Of a DNA stretch of 64,000 nucleotides, positions 55,810 to 64,000 are shown one piece after another; position 1 is the first letter of the stretch; the number at the start of each line of letters is the position of its first letter. This DNA comes from Phytophthora colocasiae (lineage: Eukaryota > Oomycota > Peronosporomycetes > Peronosporales > Peronosporaceae): NCBI GenBank assembly GCA_018806915.1, contig JAGKQI010000100.1, positions 620,001 to 684,000 on the forward strand, in the 5' to 3' direction. Position numbers and translations under genes: made by a program. Under the pieces are notes generated by a model. It was not told the origin of the DNA, did no database searches, and worked only from the letters and a program-made list of their open reading frames with translations.

Positions 55810-56500
55810 AGGGGGTTTAGTTAATTGCATGAACTGTTTTCACATTTGCTGGTGATCCATGTAAACTCGAAAGTAAAATCTGAACCTGCAGTGTGAACAT
55901 CATCCAAACCATGAAATTTGTTCAAATCTTGAGTCTCGAGAACAAACGTCAATTGGTACAAAGCATCAATGCAGTCCCTGCCAGCAAACGACAAGAGTTT
56001 CAGCAACGTGTATAAATGTTCGTGATACATACCTAAACATTCTCTTGAGTGACACCCGCCATCTCAGTGTGGTATTGAGAGCTTAGGTACCCACTACCAA
56101 CAACACTGAAGCATTATTCAGTCGTTTTAGTTGATCACGCCTTGATAGGATGCGCTAAAAAGCTTGGGCGCCCACCACAGTACACAGCAACACTAAAAAG
56201 ACCCACGACACGGGGAGAAGAAGGATCACAATGAAAACTGGGACCGGAAAACCCAAAGTTCGGCCGCCAACATATCCTACACCTGCACTGCACGTTATTT
56301 TCTGCCTTGAAGTGAGTGGAGATACGTCAAGCCACAGATCAATAAGACTTGAATGCAGAGAACCTGATGATAGCCATACGTTACCAAAACCCGTAGTTCA
56401 CTCTCCATCCATCCATCGGATCTTGAAGAGGAACAATCTCTTGACATAGCATCACTGTGAGTGTGGTGTTATGATCAAAAGAAGCACGCAATCAAAGAAA
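55810..56500 (-). pseudogene. Heavily decayed membrane family relic G
   Basis: Short blocks in family order on the minus strand: the SITL/CQEI(V/I)PL and DGWRVNYGF region near 56400-56470, the LDV-PP region near 56320, VFPVPFF-like near 56240, RILSRRDQLKRLNN near 56130, then LYQL.FVLETQ near 55940 and DFTFEFTWITSKC near 55860. Large internal pieces are gone, including the central loop. Confidence 0.7.
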
Positions 56501-56538
56501 GGGGATATATAAGCCTTTTGTCATCCTTCCTGGATCCT

Positions 56539-56975
56539 TTACTCCACGCCGTACTTGTCCTTAAGGTCCTGGAGTTCCTGTTTCTGCTTATTTAAGTCCA
56601 CTACAGATTGACGTTGCTGCATTTTGTTGGCCTGGTAATAAAGCACGATGAGGTAGCGACCGCACACATTGAAACCCGATAAATGGTCCACCGCGTTCTT
56701 GGCATCGTAAATGTCCTCGTAGACCACGAAGGCTGTGCCCCGAGTGTCGTTATTCACGCCCAGACGGATCTGGCGGATTGCTCCGTATTTGCCGAAAATG
56801 TCGTAAAGCTCCTCGGACGAAATTTTGAACGGCAGGTTGCGCACGTACAGCACGCGATTCACTTCAGGGGGAAGACGAGCCTGGGAAACATGATGCATAA
56901 GACAAGATAACAGCTAAGGCAGGGAGAGATGCAGCCCTCAGTACGTACATTTCCTCGACGACCTTGAGCAGACAT
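56539..56975 (-). CDS. SF3B6: Splicing factor SF3b p14 subunit (SF3B6)
   Basis: Two exons: 56975-56949 encodes MSAQGRRGN, and 56880-56539 continues [20 protein letters not shown]. The intron 56881-56948 (68 nt) has GTACGT and TTTCCCAG ends. The spliced protein has about 122 residues, the usual family length. It is one RNA-recognition motif: RNP2 [11 protein letters not shown]1-like [10 protein letters not shown], and the hallmark [19 protein letters not shown]. In the U2 snRNP this subunit contacts the branch-point adenosine of introns. Without the tiny first exon an ATG at 56898 would give a wrong N-terminus. It is divergent from the ankyrin gene, with 100 bp between starts. Confidence 0.9.
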
Positions 56976-57014
56976 ATTTTACTGACAGAAGAATTGGTCA
57001 GGAGAAGAAGTGTG

Positions 57015-57052
57015 GTGTGGACCACGTTATTTTGTGAAAATGTGGTCCACAC
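57015..57052. repeat. Perfect 11-bp inverted repeat between divergent genes
   Basis: GTGTGGACCAC (57015-57025) and GTGGTCCACAC (57042-57052) with a 16-nt spacer, in the 100-bp gap between the SF3B6 and ankyrin gene starts. It could be a site for a dimeric regulator or an RNA hairpin in the ankyrin leader. Confidence 0.7.
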
Positions 57053-57075
57053 ATCAACTTCAAGGAGAAGAACCA

Positions 57076-58458
57076 ATGAGCACCTCCCATAAGTTTGAGA
57101 AGAGGGCGTTCAGAAGCATCCCTATAGTTATCGACGTTCGTCAATCCTTGACGATGGTACGAGTTTACAGCGACGCAGTTCTGCACGCAGGTCTTCTTCT
57201 CACAGGAGCGGCATTCATTTGTCTCTGGCTTGCAGACACAATTCGAGGGCGTGTGTGGCCTTTGTCAATGCTGCTGTGGGTGATGGTCCATCTGTGGAGC
57301 ATGATCCAGGATCGAGATAAAGTCCAGGGATTACAGGGGTCTCAAAGAGACAAACCAAGGATAATCCAAGAAGATCAACAGCAGAAATGGATATCCTCGG
57401 CAGGAGCGAAGGTGGCTGCGAAGGTAATTCGCAACGCCGAACTCTTTCGCCTCATCATGTCGTTCAAGCGCGGTCTGCCGAATCTTGTGTTAAACTTTGA
57501 GCGTACCTACATGGACGAGTGGTTTGACCTGTTTGGACCTCAAGACGAGTGCCCTGAGTTAGGGATGTTGCCAAAGCTGGCCATTTGGAAGAACAATTTT
57601 AGGGTATTTCGAATGGTACAGGCTCTACAAGAGTTCGCATACTACCGGCGCGATCCAACACTGGATTTTAATGATGTCAGACGCTTTGCGGCAGTCAGTG
57701 GTCGGACTGACGTGTTAGAATATCTCCATTCGTATCCCGAAGAAGGCCCGAGTGCTCAATGGGATCCGCATTTACTCAATGATTCAATTCATGCTGGACA
57801 ATTGGGTGTTGTACGCTGGTTGATCTCTCACCGAAAGGAAGCGTGTGTTTATCTCACGTCCAAGGCGATTAACTCAACTGCTGCTCGCAATTTGGAGCTG
57901 TTAAAATACCTGCATGAAGAAATCAAGATTGGTTTTACAACTGGTGCCATGAATCTCGCGGCTGAAAAGGGGAAGCTCGATATTGTGCAGTTCTTACACG
58001 ACAACCGAAAGGAAGGATGCACAACAAGAGCAATGGACGGTGCTGCCCGTAATGGACACTTCGCAGTTGTAAAATTTCTTCACGAAAATCGCATCGAAGG
58101 CTGTACGACAAGCGCTATGGATGGCGCAGCACGTAACGGGCATTTTGAAGTGCTTCGGTTTTTGCACGAGCATCGTCGAGAAGGGTGTACAACGACTGCA
58201 ATGGATGCTGCAGCACAATTTAACCGTAAAGATATCATGGAGTTTTTGCGGATACATCGCCGCGAAGGATGCTCCGAGTGGGCCATGGCTGGGGCAGCGG
58301 CAAATGGACACCTCGATATGGTACGCTATTTGCACCAGGAGATTCACGTTCAACGAATTGGAGGCAGCGCCAGTATTGCAGCACAGAATGGACACTTTCA
58401 GGTATTCGAGTACCTTAGCGCGAATTATCCAGTCACTGCACATGGTTACGGCGAGTAA
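57076..58458 (+). CDS. Ankyrin-repeat protein with N-terminal membrane segments
   Basis: The start at ATG 57076 (MSTSHKFEKR) is the first in frame. Two hydrophobic segments follow at about residues 30-72 (GLLLTGAAFICLWLA; LSMLLWVMVHLW), then a linker, and from about residue 205 a run of oomycete-type ankyrin-like repeats of about 33 residues, such as GAARNGHFAVVKFLHENRIEGCTT. At least seven are visible. Such repeats mediate protein contacts; partners are unknown. The frame is intact, in contrast to the ankyrin pseudogene at 14.9-16.25 kb. Confidence 0.8.
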   Translation: MSTSHKFEKRAFRSIPIVIDVRQSLTMVRVYSDAVLHAGLLLTGAAFICLWLADTIRGRVWPLSMLLWVMVHLWSMIQDRDKVQGLQGSQRDKPRIIQEDQQQKWISSAGAKVAAKVIRNAELFRLIMSFKRGLPNLVLNFERTYMDEWFDLFGPQDECPELGMLPKLAIWKNNFRVFRMVQALQEFAYYRRDPTLDFNDVRRFAAVSGRTDVLEYLHSYPEEGPSAQWDPHLLNDSIHAGQLGVVRWLISHRKEACVYLTSKAINSTAARNLELLKYLHEEIKIGFTTGAMNLAAEKGKLDIVQFLHDNRKEGCTTRAMDGAARNGHFAVVKFLHENRIEGCTTSAMDGAARNGHFEVLRFLHEHRREGCTTTAMDAAAQFNRKDIMEFLRIHRREGCSEWAMAGAAANGHLDMVRYLHQEIHVQRIGGSASIAAQNGHFQVFEYLSANYPVTAHGYGE

Positions 58459-59041
58459 CTACCAAAGCATGGTTCGTTCAACCGTTTAGTGTACCGGGCT
58501 GTTTCGTTAGGCAGATTTTGACGTCGGACTATGGCTTGATTTGTCCGAAGGCGGATGTTCATCAGTGTGTTTGATTCAACATGACATCGGAATGTCGATG
58601 TTGATGTTTACCAGGTACCTACGCTTCAGTAAAGTCGTCACCTTCTCCGACGGCGAATACCCCTGAGCTTTCGTTCGCCCCAACACCGTAATGGCAAGAC
58701 GGTGCTAACTCTTTCGATGTAGTCGTCACTTTTTCCGAAGACGATGCAGATTGACTTCAACACGACACCAGAATGGCCGAAATAGTTCAAGGAACTTTTG
58801 GTATTATGAAAGATATAACTGCGTTGCTCAGCTTTTGCAGTGTGCTCAGCTGTACATTTACAATGCAAATACCATTCAAGAATCAAGAAGGAGTAGACCT
58901 TTACAGTCGAACGAATATCTTTGATGACCAAAACTGTTTGAATTTGAGTTTGAGTCTATACAGGGGTTCCTGCTTCTAACGCCTAATCAGAACTTCCTGC
59001 AGCTTGAAATATGTACAACACGGAGAGTATTACGAGAGAAA
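58459..59041. other. Intergenic stretch, nothing recognised
   Basis: Contains imperfect internal repetition (GTCGTCACTT/CTTTTTCCGA-like and CGACATCGGAATG/CGACACCAGAATGG-like segments at about 58580-58780). No convincing gene. It separates the 3' ends of the ankyrin and alcohol dehydrogenase genes. Confidence 0.4.
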
Positions 59042-60280
59042 TTACTCGCAGTCAAGAACAATGCGGCCAGCAAGCTTGCCCGCAGCCATGCGTTCGAACA
59101 CGCTCGGCAGGTTGTCCAGCTTCTCAATGCTGTAGGTGGTGGAAACGTCACCGGCAGCGGCAAGTTTGAGGGCCTCAATCGAGTCCTGACGGTTGCCTAC
59201 GTACGATCCGATGATGCGGTGAGAGTTGAGCACAGATCCGAAGACCTCAGCCGTGATGTACGTGTCCTTGGGGAGGCCCACTAGAACAACAGCACCGTGT
59301 GGGCGAAGGAAGGACAGAGCATCAGCATAAGCGTCACCTCCTGAAGCGACAACAACACTAGCGTGAGCGCCACGGCCTTCAGTGGCCTCGAACACTTTCT
59401 CCTTCACGTTGCCCTCGTTGAAATCGATGAAGTCCGTGATACCGTAGGAAGCGACGAGCTTACGCTTGTCATCGCCAGAATCAATAGCAATAACACGGTA
59501 ACCCATTGCACGCGCATACTGGCAGGCAAGGTGGCCCAGACCTCCACCGGCACCCGGGATAACGACGAAGTCTCCACAGTTGCCTTCGATCTCCTTGAGA
59601 GCCTTGTACACAGTCACACCGGCACACAGAATCGGGGCAGCAGCATGCATGGGGAATTCCTTAGGAATGGGAGTAACGTGTTCCGAGAAGGACACACACC
59701 ACTGCTGGAACGAACCATCAACAGTGAAACCATGCAGGTCAGCGTCAATGCACGTAGATTCGTGGCCCTTACGGCAATCTTCGCAGCCTAGGCACGAGTT
59801 GGCGAGCCACTTGACACCAACCGGATCACCAATTTTCAGGCGAGTGTTGGTGTGTTCGGCGATAGCAGCGACGTAACCAGCACCTTCGTGACCACCAACA
59901 AGAGGAAGCTTGTTCTCTAGGGGCCAGTCACCAAGCCACACGTGCAGGTCCGTGTGGCACACGCCACTGTACGCGAGACGCACCAGCACCTCACCAGGCT
60001 TGAGCTCTTCGGGCTGCGTGACAGGCCAATCCTTACGGACTTGGAGGGGAGCATTGTTCTTCTCGAACACCACGGCAGTCTGCGTCTTGGGGATGTCGTA
60101 GTGTGATTGCGACTTGACCGAGAACGAACGCGACTGGCAACGGGGGCACGTGCACCCCATGGAGTGCTGCACGCAATTGCCACAGCGGCACTGCATGTTG
60201 TGAGCGCCGACAATGGACTTGCTTGCGGTTGAAGCCACGCGACGAGCGGGCTGGTTGAAACGGGACACCACGCGCAGCAT
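59042..60280 (-). CDS. ADH: Zinc alcohol dehydrogenase with mitochondrial-type leader, copy 1
   Basis: The 412-residue protein starts at ATG 60280, equivalent to the start of copy 2. Residues 1-27 are Arg/Ser-rich and amphipathic, like a mitochondrial presequence. Residues 31-48 form a Cys cluster C-x-C-x2-C-x6-C-x-C-x2-C. The rest is a tetrameric, yeast-type ADH: catalytic zinc Cys108 (SGVCHTDLH) and His131 (GGHEGAG), structural zinc Cys163/166/169/177 (CLGCEDCRKGHESTC), and an NAD Rossmann loop GAGGGLGHLACQ. It interconverts ethanol and acetaldehyde. Copy 2 lies 700 bp upstream in the same direction. A perfect initiator element sits 52 nt before the start. Confidence 0.92.
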   Translation of the reverse strand: MLRVVSRFNQPARRVASTASKSIVGAHNMQCRCGNCVQHSMGCTCPRCQSRSFSVKSQSHYDIPKTQTAVVFEKNNAPLQVRKDWPVTQPEELKPGEVLVRLAYSGVCHTDLHVWLGDWPLENKLPLVGGHEGAGYVAAIAEHTNTRLKIGDPVGVKWLANSCLGCEDCRKGHESTCIDADLHGFTVDGSFQQWCVSFSEHVTPIPKEFPMHAAAPILCAGVTVYKALKEIEGNCGDFVVIPGAGGGLGHLACQYARAMGYRVIAIDSGDDKRKLVASYGITDFIDFNEGNVKEKVFEATEGRGAHASVVVASGGDAYADALSFLRPHGAVVLVGLPKDTYITAEVFGSVLNSHRIIGSYVGNRQDSIEALKLAAAGDVSTTYSIEKLDNLPSVFERMAAGKLAGRIVLDCE

Positions 60281-60331
60281 GGTGATCAGGAACTGAAGCT
60301 TGAGTAGGTTACTGGACGAACAGTAGCCGGC

Positions 60332-60347
60332 AAATTGCAGAATGAGC
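60332..60347 (-). promoter_or_regulatory. Oomycete initiator element of ADH copy 1
   Basis: In sense GCTCATTCTGCAATTT, a full 16/16 match to GCTCATTYYNCAWTTT, 52 nt from the start codon. It marks the likely transcription start and supports the choice of ATG 60280. Confidence 0.85.
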
Positions 60348-60983
60348 TCAACTGCAGACGCTGTTGCTTGGGTGCGGTGGGTGCTGGCATTAGACTTTGC
60401 AAGCAGGAGCTGCAGATTTCGGCGTCTTTGCATCCAAGCGGCACGAGGCAGCATAAAAACCTCGCGCTGCACCAAGCAGCGTCATGTCCGTTGTGCATTG
60501 GCCATTGGCCATGGCCCCACCATCTTGCCGACTGCATCACATTGGCTCGTTTGCTATTAATCCCTGTGTATGTTTATAAAGATACGCACATCATACTGAC
60601 AAACTTGTTGTGAAATAGTAGCATACAACTTAGTATTTGGACGAACACAATAGCTATTTTATTCTGCTTATTGATATCCTGTTATATCTAATGAAAACAA
60701 ATGTGTCGATTCACTATCGATTATCAAGGATTGGTACAAAGTACCCTATGAGAAAAAAAACGAATCATCATGGTTACGCATTCAGTCAAGCAACTTAAGG
60801 CGATCTTAAGCAACTTCAAGGCAATCAATACAAAGTCTCAATGAAACAAATTCATTATCAAAGTGCACACTTGCATCGAGCAGAGCTGCTCTCCACTTCA
60901 CTACTGCTTCTCGATGCCTTCTCCCGAACAAAACGCATTCGACAGATTGCATTCACACCCACGACTGCACTCACACCAACTGC
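60348..60983. other. Spacer between the two ADH copies
   Basis: Holds the upstream promoter region of copy 1 and the 3' end of copy 2. The part 60560-60840 is A/T-rich. No further gene is seen. Confidence 0.5.
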
Positions 60984-62222
60984 TTATTCGCAGTCAAGGA
61001 CGATACGACCAGCAAGCTTGCCAGCAGCCATGCGCTCGAACACATCCGGCAGGTTGTCCAGCTTCTCGATCTTGTACGTCGTGCTCACATCGCCAGCAGC
61101 AGCCAGCTTCAGAGCCTCAATAGAGTCCTGACGGTTGCCCACGTACGAGCCGATGATGCGGTGCGCGTTCAACACCGAGCCGAACACTTCAGCCGTGATG
61201 TACGTGTCCTTGGGAAGACCCACTAGAACAACAGCACCGTGAGGACGCAAAAACGAAATGGCGTCCTTGTACGCCTCGCCACCAGAAGCGACAACCACGG
61301 TAGCGTGAGCGCCACGTCCTTCCGTAGCCTCGAACACCTTCTTCTGGACATCGCCCTTCTTGAAGTCGATGAAGTCCTTGATGCCGTACGAAGCAACCAG
61401 CTTGCGCTTGTCCTCACCGGAGTCAATGGCGATCACACGGTAGCCCATGGCACGCGCGTACTGGCAAGCAAGGTGGCCCAGACCGCCACCAGCACCCGGG
61501 ATAACAACGAAGTCACCGCACTGTCCTCCAATTTCTTTGAGAGCCTTGTACACAGTCACACCAGCGCATAGGATCGGAGCTGCAGCGTGCATTGGCAGGT
61601 CGGTCGGGATCGGGGTCACGTGATCAGCAAAAGACACGCACCATTGCTGGAACGAACCATCAACAGTGAAACCATGCAGGTCAGCGTCGACACAAGTCGA
61701 TTCGTGTCCCTTGCGGCAATCCTCACAACCCAAGCATGAGTTAGCTAGCCACTTGACACCAACCGGGTCGCCGATCTTCAAGTTCGTATAACTGTGGTCA
61801 CCAATGGCAGCAACATATCCAGCGCCTTCGTGGCCACCAACCAGAGGAAGCTTGTTGTCAAGCGGCCAGTCGCCAAGCCACACGTGCAAGTCCGTGTGGC
61901 ACACGCCACTGTAAGCGAGACGCACCAGCACCTCACCAGGCTTCAGGTCATTCTGTTGCGTCACAGGCCAGTCCTTGCGCACCTGAAGAGGAGCGTTGTT
62001 CTTCTCAAACACCACCGCAGTCTGCGTCTTGGGGATGTCGTACTTGGTCTGCGACTTGACCGAGAACGAGCGCGACTGACAACGCGGGCACGTGCAACCC
62101 ATGGGGTGCTGCACGCAGTTCCCGCAGCGGCACTGCATGTTGTGCGCACTAGCGAGCGACTTGCCGGAAGCTTGAGCCACGCGACGAGCGGGCTGGTTGA
62201 AGCGGGACACGATGCGAAGCAT
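60984..62222 (-). CDS. ADH: Zinc alcohol dehydrogenase with mitochondrial-type leader, copy 2
   Basis: Also 412 residues, with all zinc ligands, the Rossmann loop and the leader Cys cluster of copy 1 conserved. Differences are concentrated in the presequence (VAQASGKSLAS against VASTASKSIVG) and at surface positions such as GDHSYTN/AEHTNTR. The two copies are a tandem duplication in the same orientation, long enough ago that the spacers do not align by eye. An initiator-like element lies 58 nt upstream. Confidence 0.92.
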   Translation of the reverse strand: MLRIVSRFNQPARRVAQASGKSLASAHNMQCRCGNCVQHPMGCTCPRCQSRSFSVKSQTKYDIPKTQTAVVFEKNNAPLQVRKDWPVTQQNDLKPGEVLVRLAYSGVCHTDLHVWLGDWPLDNKLPLVGGHEGAGYVAAIGDHSYTNLKIGDPVGVKWLANSCLGCEDCRKGHESTCVDADLHGFTVDGSFQQWCVSFADHVTPIPTDLPMHAAAPILCAGVTVYKALKEIGGQCGDFVVIPGAGGGLGHLACQYARAMGYRVIAIDSGEDKRKLVASYGIKDFIDFKKGDVQKKVFEATEGRGAHATVVVASGGEAYKDAISFLRPHGAVVLVGLPKDTYITAEVFGSVLNAHRIIGSYVGNRQDSIEALKLAAAGDVSTTYKIEKLDNLPDVFERMAAGKLAGRIVLDCE

Positions 62223-62279
62223 TACGAAAAGTGGGTGGAGAAGAGCTTGAAGTGGTTACTGGGGTGAGCAGCAGCCAGG

Positions 62280-62295
62280 AAATTGGGGAATGAGT
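62280..62295 (-). promoter_or_regulatory. Oomycete initiator element of ADH copy 2
   Basis: In sense ACTCATTCCCCAATTT, 15 of 16 positions to the consensus (only the first G differs), 58 nt from the start codon. The spacing mirrors copy 1. Confidence 0.8.
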
Positions 62296-64000
62296 TAAGA
62301 CAAGTGCGTGGCAGCTTGAGCAGAAGGACAACCGAAGGAGACCACGTTGAACAAGGCGTTCCGGGGATCGGCTGGCTTCAAGCGTTGCAGGCAGTATCTT
62401 GCCATTGACTTCAACGTCGGGCTTGCGTGTCGGCGGTCGTCTCAAGGCTGTCGTTGATGGCAAAACTTAACTTCAATGCTACCCTGCGGTCAATTGAGCC
62501 GGGAGTAGGTTCAACCACATTCGCCGATTAGGACTGTCAATTAATCCCGGTTACATTGCAACCGGTGCGAAAGCTTGTTTAACGCCATCCGCTTTGAAAC
62601 GCTGCCATCACTCGAAATGCAAGACAGCGATTGAAGGCATTGGCGAACGTCCAAAGCGTTTGGAGTAAAAGAGAGCGCTTCAATGATAGGCATTTGGTTT
62701 GAGCCATTGCGGCTGTTCGCGTCTTGCAAATGAAACGCAAGCGGAACTTGGCATTTGTATGCTGCGTGTTTTTGCATTTTCGCGCGATTAACGCAACTTT
62801 ATCGCTCTTGGCGCAACCTTGTAGCAACTTTGGAATTGGTTAGGTGAAAGAAACGCACACGATGAAATCCATGCAGCCTCGTTACGTTTTGGGAAGACTC
62901 CCTGTGGTATGATATCCTATCAACGCTATATGCAAGCATGTTTATATGTTTTACCTTTTAATAATAAAGCATGATAATTATAATTTATCTGCTCACGAAG
63001 ATATCACGCAGTACAGTTGCAAGCCATACAACTTTAACGTACGGTATGAGCACACTGCAGACAGACTGCAGTCGTCAATGGATCTCAGTGGCTGATGCTT
63101 TGAGTATTGCTATAAGCTTCAGGGCTATCCGATGCAGGAGAATCAGTTCTGCCAGCAAACTCGAGATACCCCTGTGATCCAGCTCAAATCACTGTGCTCT
63201 CGCTGTGCTCTCTCTGAGAGTATCTGTGGTTGTTTTCCCTCGTATTGGCGCTTTTGTCGCGCTCGTGCGTTGCGCTGCTGCCAACAATGCCGGGTGGATT
63301 CTCAGCGCACAGCTCTGAGCCGGATCGGGGTCGAATCGATGATTTCAAATCCTACGAGATGAAGCGCCGGTTCCTCGTGCCTTCTGGGTCGAAAATGATA
63401 CACTTGACAATGTGAAGTGAAGGTGTCACTTGGTTGGTCGCGACACAGGCGTTATTTTCCAGCACCGAATGAAGTTCGAACTAGCCAATATGACCAGGCA
63501 GTCTTGGGTGAAGTGGCTCGAGTTGCTTGCACACCTAACTGGACATGCAGCGCCAATCCCATCACGCCCACCGTGGGCCAAAGCTTGACCGCTTGCTTGT
63601 TCAGGGCAGGTCTACGACACGCAGGCGCGCACTTCGCGAAGTGGCCAGGCGATCCACCGTTTTTTTGCTGGTTTTGGCGCTGGAGCGCTGCAACAGCAGA
63701 TAAGTAATCGGACAGCATGTGCGCGTGCTTGGAGCGTGCTTGCTGCGTTTCACTCGCATAAGCCCTCCTCTACTTGGCAATTGACTGCCAAGGAATGAGT
63801 GCTGGTCATTTGAGATACACTGCTAAACGCAATGGTGGCACAGCATAAAACCAAGTCCGTCTATCAAGGTTCTCGCCATGGCACGAGCAGCAACGTTGTC
63901 GGTGCCTTCGCACTTACTGTTTGGCAAGCATTGGGCTGGCATCGAGTGTTATTAATAATAAGCAGGTGGCCAGTGAGTCAGCAAAGTCTCCACTCGAACT
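62296..64000. other. Promoter of ADH copy 2, then DNA without a recognised gene
   Basis: Several short frames exist, none with recognisable sequence. The least unlikely is 63230-63415 on the + strand (MFSLVLALLSRSCVALLP, a hydrophobic start, then MPGGFSAHSSEPDRG), which could be a first exon of a small secreted protein. I do not call it a gene. Confidence 0.35.

Noticed and set aside
57010..57075. N-terminal extension of the ankyrin protein starting at GTG 57010
   Set aside because: Nuclear genes start at ATG; the region contains the inverted repeat and the short gap to SF3B6. ATG 57076 is preferred.
59363..62267. Plus-strand frames opposite both ADH genes (for example 61794-62267)
   Set aside because: Codon-bias shadows of strongly conserved minus-strand genes, with no recognisable sequence.
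62541..63718. Small frames downstream in the last 1.5 kb
   Set aside because: Short, without homology I can recognise, initiator element or consistent splice sites.
1..64000. tRNA, rRNA or other structural RNA genes
   Set aside because: No cloverleaf-like or rRNA-like sequence was noticed on either strand, but no covariance search could be run.

Overview
The window looks like nuclear DNA of an oomycete, most likely Phytophthora or a close relative. The grounds are a secreted CBEL-type protein (fungal-type cellulose-binding plus PAN modules), short 54-72 nt introns with GTRNGT donors and CTAAC-like branch sites, perfect or near-perfect matches to the oomycete 16-nt initiator (GCTCATTYYNCAWTTT) just upstream of three genes, and a dense mix of tyrosine-recombinase retrotransposons, Copia, LINE, piggyBac and PIF/Harbinger elements. 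The genus is inference.

Layout. (1) 1-6.7 kb, minus strand: a predicted secreted protein made almost entirely of Asn-Gly tandem repeats, running off the left edge and broken by small indels. (2) 6.98-56.5 kb: a cluster of one multi-pass membrane protein family of unknown function, here called A to H in order of annotation. A (6985-8744) and C (35587-37341) are open. B (22510-35207) is split by a YR retrotransposon and a Copia element. D (39186-37425) and F (55606-53883) share a frameshift. E (41282-49569) is split by a piggyBac in an exon and a Harbinger in its last intron. G, H and a short piece at 35.3 kb are relics. (3) Between them lie two further YR retrotransposons (8965-14895 apparently intact, 16682-22227 decayed), an ankyrin-repeat pseudogene (14.9-16.25 kb) and a 5'-truncated LINE (39.3-40.8 kb). 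Mobile elements make up about 30 kb. (4) 49.6-62.3 kb: a compact block of ordinary genes: CBEL-like protein, DENN-domain protein, SF3B6 spliceosomal protein, ankyrin-repeat membrane protein and two tandem mitochondrial-type zinc alcohol dehydrogenases, with family members F and G in between. (5) 62.3-64 kb: no convincing gene.

The most striking theme is that one expanded membrane-protein family serves as landing ground for transposons of four kinds. Target duplications (TTAA, TTA, TGTGT) and intact paralogs let each insertion be placed almost to the base. Two members also carry near-perfect palindromes of their own sequence (34- and 39-bp arms, 1-3 nt spacers), which suggests repeated template-switch events. 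The three YR retrotransposons share a layout (gag with a terminal CCCH motif, RT-RNase H, YR in an overlapping frame). Split direct repeats of Ngaro/PAT type are visible in two of them.
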